Program-made: the position numbers and the translations under genes
Notes under the pieces: generated by a model
What the model saw: the letters and a program-made list of their open reading frames with translations, nothing else
Databases searched by the model: none
Told to the model about the DNA's origin: nothing
Shown here: piece after piece, positions 1 to 6,601 of the stretch
How positions within the stretch are numbered: position 1 is the first letter of the stretch
How the letters are laid out: each line of letters begins with the position of its first letter
NCBI GenBank assembly: GCA_003222235.1
Contig: QHVD01000180.1
Coordinates: forward strand, 580 to 9,212
Direction: 5' to 3'
Source of the DNA: Gemmatimonadota bacterium
GTDB taxonomy: Bacteria; Gemmatimonadota; Gemmatimonadetes; Gemmatimonadales; GWC2-71-9
DNA: 8,633 nt

Positions 1-696
1 CGAGACCGGGTGGCGCGCGCGAGCCAGACGCTGCGGACGGTGGGCGACGAGGTGCGCGCCACGGCGGTCACGGTGGCCGGCCTGTCGGGCATGTCGGAGC
101 GGATCGGCGGGTTCGTCCAAACGATTTCGCGGATCGCCCGCCAGACGCACCTGCTCGCGCTCAACGCGGCGATCGAGGCGGCGCGCGCTGAGGAGCACGG
201 CGAGGGCTTCGCCGTGGTCGCGGACGAAGTCCGGGCGCTCGCCGCCGAAGCGGGCAAGTCGGCGCGAGAGGTGGCGGAGCTCGTCTCCGAGCTACGCGCG
301 GGAATCGACGCTGCAGCCCGGGCGATGCAGTCGGGCGAGGCGAAGGTACGGGACATCGGAGCCGTCGCCGCCGAGGCCGACAGCGCGCTCCAGGAGCTGC
401 ACCGGGGGATCGAGTTGGTCGGCGACCTGGTGCACGCCACCGCCGAGGGGTCGCGCAGTCAAGCGCACCGGCTCGCGGAGCTGGCGCAGTCGCTGCAGCA
501 CGTCACCACGATCTCGAGCACCTCCTCACAGCGCGCCGACAGCGCGGCGGCGGCGACACGGGCTCAGATCGCCGCGATGGGCGACCTCACGGCGACCTCG
601 CAGCAGCTCGCCCAACTCGCCGAACGACTGCGCGGGAGCATCGCCCGCTTCTCGGTGCTGCGCCGGGAGCACGCCACGCGCGCCGCGGCCGACTGA
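1..696 (+). CDS. Methyl-accepting chemotaxis protein, C-terminal signalling part (5' truncated by window)
   Basis: The reading frame is open from the first base, so the true start lies outside the window. The visible part is a long Ala-rich helical coiled coil with the conserved chemoreceptor hairpin tip, including IARQTHLLALNAAIEAARAEE followed by GEGFAVVADEVRALA. In this family the tip binds CheA and CheW and controls kinase activity, and the flanking helices carry the methylation sites. The usual Asn of QTNLLALNAAIEAAR is His here, and the loop reads AEEHGEG. No C-terminal NWETF-type tether for CheR/CheB is present; the protein ends in a basic Arg/Ala tail. Sensor domain, membrane segments and HAMP domain would lie upstream, so ligand and location cannot be judged. 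No other chemotaxis gene is in the window. The stop codon at 694-696 directly abuts the stop codon of the convergent regulator gene. Confidence 0.93.
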   Translation, partial: RDRVARASQTLRTVGDEVRATAVTVAGLSGMSERIGGFVQTISRIARQTHLLALNAAIEAARAEEHGEGFAVVADEVRALAAEAGKSAREVAELVSELRAGIDAAARAMQSGEAKVRDIGAVAAEADSALQELHRGIELVGDLVHATAEGSRSQAHRLAELAQSLQHVTTISSTSSQRADSAAAATRAQIAAMGDLTATSQQLAQLAERLRGSIARFSVLRREHATRAAAD

Positions 697-1560
697 TCAC
701 CCCGCCCGGGAGACGCGAGCGGCGTCCGGTCCTTGGTCCCAGATCCCCGCGTTGAGGGGGTGGAACGCGCGCAGGGCCTCCCGGTACGGGGCGACGAGAA
801 GATCGACGTAGCGCTCGAGCGAGACGTCGAATGGAAAGCGGCGCCGGAACTCGCCCGCGGTGACCCCCAGCATGGCTTTCAGGTGTCGCCCGAAGCTCTG
901 GGGGGAGGAGTAGTCCAGCCGGTAGGCGACGTCGGCCACGGACAGCCCCGGGTTGAGAAAGAGGTAGGCCGCGTGGAGCAGGCGCATGCCGGCGAGGTAC
1001 GTTTTGGGTGAGGGGAGCCCCGCGCGGTAAAAGCGCGACATGAGGGTGCTCGGGCAGACGCGGAGGTGGCGGGCGAGCACGCGCACGGTGGAGAGCACCG
1101 GCGCGAGGCGTGCCAGGGCTTCGAAGAAGATGCGCACGTCCGCCGACGCCCCGCCCGTAGCAGGGATGACGCGCGCCAGGATCCGGGCCGCGACGGGCGA
1201 TGCCGGATGGCCGAGCAAGTCGCGCAGCCGCCGCCACCCACCGGGCTCGGTGCAGTCCACGGCGGTGCGAATGCCGGTCGCCCCGAGCCTCAAGAGCGTC
1301 TCGGTCGCCTCGCGGTCGTGGCGCGAAACGAGCGCGACGGCGGGAATCGCCGGGAACTCGCGCACGAAGCGCGCGACCGCGGGGAGCTCGTCGCTCTTGC
1401 AGCGGTGCACCGAGATCACGAGGGCGTCGACGCGCCGGCGCCGCGCCGCGTGCACGGCGTCGCGGAACGAGCCGGCATGCAGGGTTGTGAAACAGCCGTC
1501 ACCAGCGGCGTCGACGCGCGGGCGATCGGGGGCCGGGAGAACGGTGCAGATGGTCACCAT
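697..1560 (-). CDS. AraC-family transcriptional regulator with receiver-like N-terminal domain
   Basis: I chose the ATG at 1558-1560, giving 287 residues. A longer form starting at 1653 would add 31 low-complexity residues and run across the start of the divergent peptidase gene. Residues about 160-241 form a typical AraC DNA-binding domain with two helix-turn-helix units: VRVLARHLRVCPSTLMSRFY, then LSVADVAYRLDYSSPQSFGR followed by HLKAMLGVTAGEFRRRF. Residues 1-115 alternate strands and helices like a response-regulator receiver. However, the position where a phospho-acceptor Asp is expected (VDALVISVHR, residues 44-53) holds Ser, and the N-terminal acidic pair is absent, so any signal is probably not classical phosphorylation. 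A tail of about 45 residues follows the DNA-binding domain. The gene is divergent from the M28 peptidase and may regulate it or itself; this is inference from position. The DNA-binding assignment is firm and the receiver-like fold is tentative. Confidence 0.88.
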   Translation of the reverse strand: MVTICTVLPAPDRPRVDAAGDGCFTTLHAGSFRDAVHAARRRRVDALVISVHRCKSDELPAVARFVREFPAIPAVALVSRHDREATETLLRLGATGIRTAVDCTEPGGWRRLRDLLGHPASPVAARILARVIPATGGASADVRIFFEALARLAPVLSTVRVLARHLRVCPSTLMSRFYRAGLPSPKTYLAGMRLLHAAYLFLNPGLSVADVAYRLDYSSPQSFGRHLKAMLGVTAGEFRRRFPFDVSLERYVDLLVAPYREALRAFHPLNAGIWDQGPDAARVSRAG

Positions 1561-1577
1561 GCGCGGGAAACCATAGC

Positions 1578-2546
1578 GTGGCGCAATCAACCTCGGGTCA
1601 AGATGCGCCGTCCCCAGCCCCGCAACCGGCGGACCGGAGCCCGGTCGCCTCAACCGCCCGTCAAACCCGCACGGCGCTGGTGGAGCGGCTGCGCCGCCAG
1701 GTCGAGATGCTGGAAGGAGTGCGCCACCCGGTCGCGGCGCCGGAGCGCCACCGCGCCGCCCGTGACCATGTCGCCCGCGAGCTCCTGGCGATCGGCCTCG
1801 CGGTCGAGCTCGCGCCCTTCACCTTCCGCGGCCGCACCTACCACAACGTGGTCGGGACCTTACCGGGCCACGACCCGCGCCGTCCCGCGCTGCTCGTGGG
1901 GGCGCACTTCGATTCCACACCGCACACCCCCGGCGCGGACGACAACGCCAGCGGCGTCGCCGCGCTGATCGAGTGCGCGCGGCTCCTCGCTCCGAACGAG
2001 CCCGAGTCCCGCGTCGAGTTCGTCGGGCTCGACCTGGAAGAGCTGCAAACCCTGACGGGCACATACCGTGTCGGGAGCCGGGCTCTGGCGCGCCAGCGGC
2101 GCGCGCGTGGCGAGGGCCTCCAGGGCGCCTTGATCCTGGAGATGGTGGGCTACACCGATTCGACGCCCGGCAGCCAGGTCGTCCCCCCGTTCCTCGGCAT
2201 CGAGGTGCCGCGCACCGGGGACTTCCTCGCTGCCGTGGGCGACACGCGGTCTCGGGCGCTGCTTCAGGGGTTCCTAGCGGGGGCCAAGGCGACCGTCCCC
2301 GATCTTCCTGTCGTCGCGTACCGCACGCGGCTGCGGGGGTGGCTGCTCCCCCTCACCCGGCTGTCGGACAACGCGTCGTTCTGGGACGCGCGTTATCCCG
2401 CGCTCATGCTGACGGACACGGCGTTTCTGCGAAATCCGCACTATCATCTATGGAGCGACCGGAGTGAGACGCTGGACTTCGAGTTCATGGCGCGGGTCGT
2501 CGAGGCGACCGCCGGAGCCGTACTGAGACTTGCCGCTTCCGGGTGA
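1578..2546 (+). CDS. M28-family zinc metallopeptidase (aminopeptidase-like)
   Basis: The 322-residue protein has the full set of M28 co-catalytic zinc-site motifs. These are AHFDS with His110 and Asp112, GADDNASG with the bridging Asp in 121-122, LDLEELQ with the catalytic Glu and metal-ligand Glu at 154-155, LEMVGYTD with Glu188, and NPHYHLWSD with a C-terminal His ligand near residue 290. The family removes N-terminal amino acids from peptides or processes related small substrates; the substrate here is unknown. No signal peptide is visible, whereas many M28 enzymes are exported, so this one may be cytoplasmic or mis-started. The GTG at 1578 is the longest choice; residues 1-30 are low-complexity Pro/Ser/Ala, so a start further in (GTG near 1680 or ATG near 1708) is possible and would leave more room for a divergent promoter. 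The stop codon overlaps the start of the next gene, which suggests co-translation. Confidence 0.9.
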   Translation: MAQSTSGQDAPSPAPQPADRSPVASTARQTRTALVERLRRQVEMLEGVRHPVAAPERHRAARDHVARELLAIGLAVELAPFTFRGRTYHNVVGTLPGHDPRRPALLVGAHFDSTPHTPGADDNASGVAALIECARLLAPNEPESRVEFVGLDLEELQTLTGTYRVGSRALARQRRARGEGLQGALILEMVGYTDSTPGSQVVPPFLGIEVPRTGDFLAAVGDTRSRALLQGFLAGAKATVPDLPVVAYRTRLRGWLLPLTRLSDNASFWDARYPALMLTDTAFLRNPHYHLWSDRSETLDFEFMARVVEATAGAVLRLAASG

Positions 2547-2905
2547 TTAGTCAAACGCGGGCTGGCACGCCGCGGCGCGCGCGGCGGGTGGCGCTGGGCC
2601 TCGCCGCCCTGGCGCTCGTGCTCGCCGCCGGGGGTGCGCTCTCGTTCCGCCACTTCCTCGCGCGCACCAGGAGCGATCCCGGATTCACCTACCGCGACCG
2701 GGCCACGTTCGAGAAGCTTCTCAGGCGAGCGCGCGATGCGCAGGGACGCGGCGACGGCGCGACCGCGGTCGCGGTGTACCGTTTCATCGTCGCGGTCGGG
2801 GCACACGGGGACTCAACGCTCGAGCCGTATGTGGCGGCGGCGCGCGCGGAGCTCGAGCGGCTCACCCCAGGATCTCCTGGTACACCTGCAAATCCTCCGC
2901 GCTGA
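2543..2905 (+). CDS. Small single-pass membrane-anchored protein with TPR-like helices
   Basis: This 120-residue protein is not a family I can name. It starts at a GTG that overlaps the peptidase stop codon (GTGA, four bases), a typical sign of translational coupling. Residues 1-17 are basic (RRARR), residues about 17-35 form one hydrophobic segment, and the rest is soluble and helical. By the positive-inside rule the C-terminal part would face the periplasm. Residues about 55-110 (from FEKLLRRARDAQGRGDGATA onward, then VAVYRFIVAVGAHGD) resemble one or two tetratricopeptide-type helical hairpins, too few for a confident call. The C-terminus is Pro-rich. Its last 44 bases overlap the 3' end of the convergent macro-domain gene. 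Role is unknown; the coupling suggests it works with, or is made alongside, the M28 peptidase. Confidence 0.7.
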   Translation: MISQTRAGTPRRARRVALGLAALALVLAAGGALSFRHFLARTRSDPGFTYRDRATFEKLLRRARDAQGRGDGATAVAVYRFIVAVGAHGDSTLEPYVAAARAELERLTPGSPGTPANPPR

Positions 2906-3365
2906 AGCACACGAATCGCACCAGCTCCACCGTCGTCGGCTTCGCCAGCTCCCCCCGCACGGTCTCGACTGCGGTCCGCGCCGCCTGCTCCATCGGGTAG
3001 CGATAGGCCCCCGTGCTGATGGAGGGAAACGCGATCGAGCGGACCGCATGCTGCGTCGCGAGCCGGAGCGCATTGACGTAGCATCCGCGCAGCAGTTCCG
3101 CCTCCCGCCGCCTTCCACCGCTCCAGACCGGTCCCACGGTGTGGATCACGTATTTGGCGGCGAGCCGGTAGCCCTTGGTGATCTTTGCCTCGCCGGTCGG
3201 GCAACCGCCGAGCGTGCGGCACTCCTCGAGCAGCTCGGAGCCCGCAGCGCGGTGAATCGCGCCGTCCACGCCGCCACCACCGAGCAGCGTCGTATTGGCC
3301 GCGTTGACGATCGCGTCCACTAGCTGCTGGGTGATGTCCCCTCGGACGGCTTCGAGTTTGGTCAC
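2862..3365 (-). CDS. Macro-domain protein, O-acetyl-ADP-ribose deacetylase type
   Basis: The 167-residue protein is a stand-alone macro domain of normal length for bacterial YmdB/MacroD-type enzymes. The ADP-ribose-binding motifs are all present: VRGDIT (residues 7-12), VNAANTTLLGGGGVDGAIHR (20-39) and PSISTGAYRYP (114-124). Asn24 and Asp34 match the residues implicated in catalysis in E. coli YmdB. Such proteins hydrolyse O-acetyl-ADP-ribose or remove ADP-ribose from acidic residues of proteins, and act in the cytoplasm. The start is a GTG at 3363-3365 with no clear ribosome binding site. It is transcribed against its downstream neighbour and divergently from the kinase gene. No ADP-ribosyltransferase or sirtuin is visible nearby, so the physiological substrate cannot be inferred. 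Confidence 0.93.
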   Translation of the reverse strand: MTKLEAVRGDITQQLVDAIVNAANTTLLGGGGVDGAIHRAAGSELLEECRTLGGCPTGEAKITKGYRLAAKYVIHTVGPVWSGGRRREAELLRGCYVNALRLATQHAVRSIAFPSISTGAYRYPMEQAARTAVETVRGELAKPTTVELVRFVCFSAEDLQVYQEILG

Positions 3366-3453
3366 GGGCGATAGAGCGGTCTGAGGCAGAGGTCCATGGG
3401 GCTGATGTGCTCCGGTGGCCGGCTGCTATGGCCCCCTGCCGCCCCGCGGCCTA

Positions 3454-3490
3454 TTGTTACACCGGTCTCCCATCACGTGAATATCGTCTA
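3454..3490 (+). promoter_or_regulatory. Possible promoter of the kinase-lipoprotein unit
   Basis: The 144-base gap between the macro-domain gene and the kinase contains an AT-richer patch that stands out in this GC-rich DNA. TTGTTA at 3454-3459 could be a -35 element. A loose -10 candidate (GAATAT, 3479-3484, or TATCGT, 3482-3487) follows at 19 or 22 bases, both longer than ideal. The kinase ATG lies 20-25 bases further on. The position is right for a promoter but the match to consensus is weak. The same gap must also hold the promoter of the macro-domain gene on the other strand; I could not place it. Confidence 0.25.
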
Positions 3491-3509
3491 TCTCACGGGC
3501 TAGACGCGG

Positions 3510-4364
3510 ATGTCCTCCCACGACTTGATCGAGCGGGTCCGCAAGGCGTTGGGCGACCGCTACACCGTCATCACGGCGGTGGGCCGGGGCGGGAACGCCT
3601 CCATCTTCGGCGCCTACGACCAGAGCGGGCAGAAGGTCGCGATCAAGGTCCTGCACCCGGAGCTCACCGTCTCGGTCGCGGCCGACCGCTTCCTGCGGGA
3701 GATCCGTTACGTCGCGCAGCTGGACCACCCCCACCTCGCGCGCCTGCTCGACACCGGGGAGACCGACTACCTCCTCTGGCTCGTGATGCCCTATGTCCCG
3801 GGCGACACGCTGCGCCAGGCGCTGAACCGCGAACGCCGCCTGCCGATCGACCGCGCCGCCCGCATCGCTTGCGAAGTGTTGGACGCGCTGGATCACGCGC
3901 ACGCGCACGGGATCGCGCACCGCGACATCAAGCCCGACAACATCGTCCTCTCCCCCGAGGGGGCGGTGCTGGTGGACCTGGGGATCGCCCGCGCCATCGC
4001 GAGCTCCGGACCCGACCGCGTGACGCGCAGCGGCTTCGTCGTGGGCACCGAGGAGTACATGAGCCCGGAGCAGGCGGGAGGTGACCCGGACGTCGACGGC
4101 CGGACGGACCTGTATTCACTCGGCGTCGTGCTGTTCGAGATGCTCGCGGCGCGGCCGCCGTTCTCCTCGGTGAGCCCCGCGGCGGTGCTCGAGATGCAGC
4201 AGCACCAGAAGGCGCCCGACGTGCGGAGCCTGCGGCGCGACGTGCCGAAGGCCCTGGCAGCCGTGGCTGCGAAGGCGCTCGCGAAGCGGCGCCCCGACCG
4301 GTGGCAGACCGCCGCCGAGATGCGCGAGGCGCTGCTGCCGTTCGCGGTGGGGGGCGGGGGATGA
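3510..4364 (+). CDS. Eukaryote-type Ser/Thr protein kinase, soluble, kinase domain only
   Basis: The 284-residue protein is essentially one Hanks-type kinase domain. Visible elements are the glycine-rich loop GRGGNASIFGA (25-35), VAIK with Lys46, the helix-C Glu64 (LREIRY), HRDIKPDN with Asp139 and Asn144, the metal-binding DLG at 156-158 in place of DFG, the P+1 loop end MSPEQ (184-188), and Asp200 in RTDLYSLGVVLFE. All catalytic residues are present, so activity is expected. Candidate activation-loop phosphosites are Thr172, Ser174 and Thr180. The loop departs from GxGxxG at its third glycine (Ala). Unlike many bacterial homologues it has no membrane segment, PASTA, TPR or WD40 sensor region, so it is probably cytoplasmic and needs a partner for input. 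Its stop codon overlaps the ATG of the lipoprotein gene. Confidence 0.95.
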   Translation: MSSHDLIERVRKALGDRYTVITAVGRGGNASIFGAYDQSGQKVAIKVLHPELTVSVAADRFLREIRYVAQLDHPHLARLLDTGETDYLLWLVMPYVPGDTLRQALNRERRLPIDRAARIACEVLDALDHAHAHGIAHRDIKPDNIVLSPEGAVLVDLGIARAIASSGPDRVTRSGFVVGTEEYMSPEQAGGDPDVDGRTDLYSLGVVLFEMLAARPPFSSVSPAAVLEMQQHQKAPDVRSLRRDVPKALAAVAAKALAKRRPDRWQTAAEMREALLPFAVGGGG

Positions 4365-6394
4365 AGCGGGGGGTAGCGCTGCTGCTCCTCGCCGCCTGTC
4401 AACCCCAGGCACGGCGCCTCCTGTTGCTCGACCTGACGCTGTCGGATCCCGTGGTGCTGAACGGCACTGCCCAGCCGTGGCGCGAGGCCGGCTACACCGT
4501 GGAGCACCGGCGGTTCTATCCGCACCTGACCTGGAGCGACGTGGAACGCTACCGCGCGGTGGTGGTGTTGTGCGGGCGTGAGCCCGAGGCGCCGTCCGAC
4601 GCGCTTACCCTCGGCGACGTCGCGCTCCTCAACGAGTGGGTGTTGCGGGGCGGGGTGGTCATACTGGGCTACGACGGCGACGGCGAGGGGTCCCTCGACC
4701 GCTGGATCACCAACAGTTGGCTCGCGTACCAGGGCGCGGGGATCTCCGTCGGCGACCGTCCCCTCGAGGACACCACCATGGGGGCGGGAGGCGCGACCAC
4801 CGACCCGCGCCCGTGGGTGGGCACGAGCCCGGTCGGCGGCGAGCCGCTCGGGGACGTGTACGATCCATTCCCCCTCGATCACAATCACGCGTTGACCGTC
4901 CGCGACAGCGCCCAGGTGCTCGCCGTCGCCAGCCGCCAGGCGTTCGTCCGAACACCGAGGCGGCCGGCGCCCAGCCCGGACGCCCCGGTCGCGGCGGCAG
5001 TCCGGACCGGCGGCGGGCTGGTGGTCGTGATCAGCCGCAACGCCCTCGGAGCGCTTGGTCCCCGGGGCCGCGCCGCTACCACCCCCATCCTCGCCCCGGA
5101 CGCGCTCACCCGCACACACGAGTTTCTCACCGCGCTCGCCCGCTGGACGCTCCGGCCGGCGGAGTGGGCGCACGTGTCCCCTGCGGGCCGCGCGGCGGCG
5201 CTCGCGCTGCAACAGGCACCCGCGCCGGTCGAGCCGCAGCCGCCGCGTCTCGCGCCGCCCCTCGTTGCGGCCGTCGTCGAGCTGCCCCTCGCGTCGGATC
5301 GCCGGCTCGCGGCCGCCCCGAACGCGCCCGACTGGCTGCGCCAGCAGGGTATCCGCGCCCTGTGGACTCCCCTCTTGCCGACGCGGGCGGGACGGCACGT
5401 GACGCGGGCCCCGGCGGCCCTCGACTCCCTCATCAGGTTTCTCGACTCGGGCGGCTTCAACCTGCTCGCGGGCGACGCCGATCCCGAGGGGGCCGATTCC
5501 CTGCGAACGCGGTGGGAAGAGCGCCTCGCGGTACGCCACGCGTGGAGCGACGCCATCAACCGGCTGGAGCCGACGAGCGTGGCGTGGATTCCGGTTCTGG
5601 ACCACGGCGACGTACGGGCCCCCTTGGCCGATTCCTCGCGCGGAGCCCGCGGGGAGGCGCTCGCCGCCCCGTGCGTCTTCGACACGGCCTATTGGGCCGC
5701 CACGCTCGCGTCCGGGTATACCGCGCTGGGACGTCTGGCGGCGGATCAGCGCACGCTAGTGATCGCCCTGGGTCTCGACTTCGGGGGAGCGGGCGCTTCG
5801 GACCGTGCCTATTCGATGGGCCAAGAGTTCTGCGACGCCGCGTGGCGGCCGACGCTGAAGCGGCTCGGCAAGGGCGGCATCTTCGATGCGGTGCCGGTCG
5901 CCGAGCGCTACCGGCTGCTCCGAGAGGCGGGGTTGCTGTCGCTCTACTATCGAACGCTCCAGGACCAGGTCGCCGAGCGTGCCGGCGCGCTGCGCGACCA
6001 TGTGCTGAGGCAGCGAAAGGACCTCTATTTCGCTTTCCGCTTTCCGCAGCTGCCCGCCGACTGGTTCAGCCTCGGGATGCTCCGTGGCTTCGCGCTTTCC
6101 GACCGCCCGCTGCTGCTGTTCACGCCCGAGGCACGGACGCGCGAGGCCCTCGCCCTGTACCGGGCCAGTGGTCTCAACGCGGTGCACGCCGTCGAGCTGT
6201 CGCCCGCCCTGTTGCGGAGCCGGGATTGGGCCGGGCTGCACCGCGTGGTGTTCGAGGAGAACGACGGCTTTTGGCTTCGTGGCGAAGCGGTTGGCGCGGC
6301 CGGTCGGGGGGGGGGAGGCCCCGGCACGGGAAGACCAGCGAGCGCGCCTGCTTCCGACACGCTGGCCCGGCTGGTCCGGCGGCTCGCGCGCTAG
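4361..6394 (+). CDS. Large predicted lipoprotein of unknown function: amidotransferase-like fold plus possible alpha/beta barrel
   Basis: The ATG at 4361 overlaps the kinase stop (ATGA) and gives 677 residues beginning MKRGVALLLLAAC, a very short lipoprotein signal with lipobox LAAC and Cys13; an upstream in-frame start at 4301 would bury this signal. Residues about 18-260 resemble a class I glutamine-amidotransferase/ThuA-like domain: LLLLDLTLSD, REAGYTVEHRRFY, YRAVVVLCG, LLNEWVLRGGVVILGYDGDG, and a closing strand GGGLVVVISRNALG followed by HEFLTALARWTL. The Cys of the amidotransferase triad is not evident. A Pro/Ala linker (about 275-310) follows, then about 340 residues of alternating strands and helices (IRALWTPLL, FNLLAGDAD, TSVAWIPVLDHGD, TLVIALGLDFGG, DLYFAFRFPQL, RPLLLFTPEARTREA, HRVVFEENDGFWL) that may form a glycoside-hydrolase-like barrel. 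I cannot name the family. It is probably anchored in the outer or inner membrane facing the periplasm. Ten consecutive G bases lie near the 3' end. Confidence 0.82.
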   Translation: MKRGVALLLLAACQPQARRLLLLDLTLSDPVVLNGTAQPWREAGYTVEHRRFYPHLTWSDVERYRAVVVLCGREPEAPSDALTLGDVALLNEWVLRGGVVILGYDGDGEGSLDRWITNSWLAYQGAGISVGDRPLEDTTMGAGGATTDPRPWVGTSPVGGEPLGDVYDPFPLDHNHALTVRDSAQVLAVASRQAFVRTPRRPAPSPDAPVAAAVRTGGGLVVVISRNALGALGPRGRAATTPILAPDALTRTHEFLTALARWTLRPAEWAHVSPAGRAAALALQQAPAPVEPQPPRLAPPLVAAVVELPLASDRRLAAAPNAPDWLRQQGIRALWTPLLPTRAGRHVTRAPAALDSLIRFLDSGGFNLLAGDADPEGADSLRTRWEERLAVRHAWSDAINRLEPTSVAWIPVLDHGDVRAPLADSSRGARGEALAAPCVFDTAYWAATLASGYTALGRLAADQRTLVIALGLDFGGAGASDRAYSMGQEFCDAAWRPTLKRLGKGGIFDAVPVAERYRLLREAGLLSLYYRTLQDQVAERAGALRDHVLRQRKDLYFAFRFPQLPADWFSLGMLRGFALSDRPLLLFTPEARTREALALYRASGLNAVHAVELSPALLRSRDWAGLHRVVFEENDGFWLRGEAVGAAGRGGGGPGTGRPASAPASDTLARLVRRLAR

Positions 6395-6440
6395 CACGAT
6401 GCTGAAAGACGTCGTTGAGGGGTTGCGACGGGTGATCGCA

Positions 6441-6560
6441 CGGGCTGAAGCCCGGCCTCGGGTGCAGGTCCGTCCTGAAGGACGGCGGTGCACCAGCGTC
6501 CTTCAGGACGCGCTTGAGCCGAGGGCGCCCTTCAGGGCGTCCACTCAATCCACACTTGAG
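6441..6560. repeat. Cluster of four short hairpins with TGAA/TTCA loops (REP-like candidate)
   Basis: The region 6395-6599 between the lipoprotein stop and rnpB shows no convincing gene but has dense palindromes. Hairpin 1 is CGGGC-TGAA-GCCCG (6441-6454), hairpin 2 CCGTCC-TGAA-GGACGG (6470-6485), hairpin 3 GCGTCC-TTCA-GGACGC (6496-6511), and hairpin 4 GCGCCC-TTCA-GGGCGT (6525-6540). The 14-base core of hairpin 3 (6497-6510) is the exact reverse complement of the core of hairpin 2 (6471-6484), so they can also pair with each other. Outer arms GGTGCA (6461-6466) and TGCACC (6489-6494) enclose hairpin 2; TTGAG (6514-6518) and CTCAA (6544-6548) enclose hairpin 4; a further TTGAG lies at 6556-6560. 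No T-run follows any stem, so a classic intrinsic terminator is not supported, though the stems could end or protect the upstream transcript. Similarity to REP/BIME elements is inferred from the architecture alone. Confidence 0.7.
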
Positions 6561-6562
6561 CC

Positions 6563-6592
6563 TTGCCCCGACCCTTCCAGCGCCGGTACCTT
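6563..6592 (+). promoter_or_regulatory. Probable rnpB promoter
   Basis: TTGCCC at 6563-6568 and TACCTT at 6587-6592 are separated by 18 bases and share the most conserved bases of a sigma70-type promoter (TTG; TA and final T). Transcription starting about seven bases later falls near 6599-6600, exactly where the first paired bases of the RNase P RNA P1 helix begin. The agreement with the RNA end is the main support; the hexamers themselves are weak. The -10 hexamer lies inside a perfect inverted repeat (6583-6601). Confidence 0.4.
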
Positions 6593-6601
6593 TGGTACCG
6601 G
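6583..6601. repeat. Perfect 8-bp inverted repeat at the rnpB start
   Basis: CCGGTACC (6583-6590) and GGTACCGG (6594-6601) are perfect reverse complements around a TTT loop. The repeat covers the proposed -10 element and the first base of the RNase P RNA. It could be an operator for a dimeric regulator, or, if transcription starts further upstream, a 5' hairpin removed on maturation. It is separate from the four-hairpin cluster and does not share its loop sequence. Confidence 0.6.

Noticed and set aside
1066..1968. Plus-strand frame of 300 codons across the regulator and peptidase genes
   Set aside because: It is a shadow of two well-supported genes in other frames and its product is Arg-rich and featureless.
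3366..3509. Possible riboswitch or small RNA in the macro-kinase gap
   Set aside because: I found no conserved aptamer-like block or strong stem; only a weak promoter candidate.
2543..4364. Macro domain and kinase as a defence or toxin-antitoxin system
   Set aside because: No ADP-ribosyltransferase toxin, nuclease or mobile-element marker is present, and the macro gene is divergent from the kinase, so the link is not supported.
3893..5605. Long open frame of 570 codons on the minus strand
   Set aside because: It lies opposite the kinase and lipoprotein genes, its product is Arg/Pro/Gly-rich without domain motifs, and such antisense frames are expected at this GC content.
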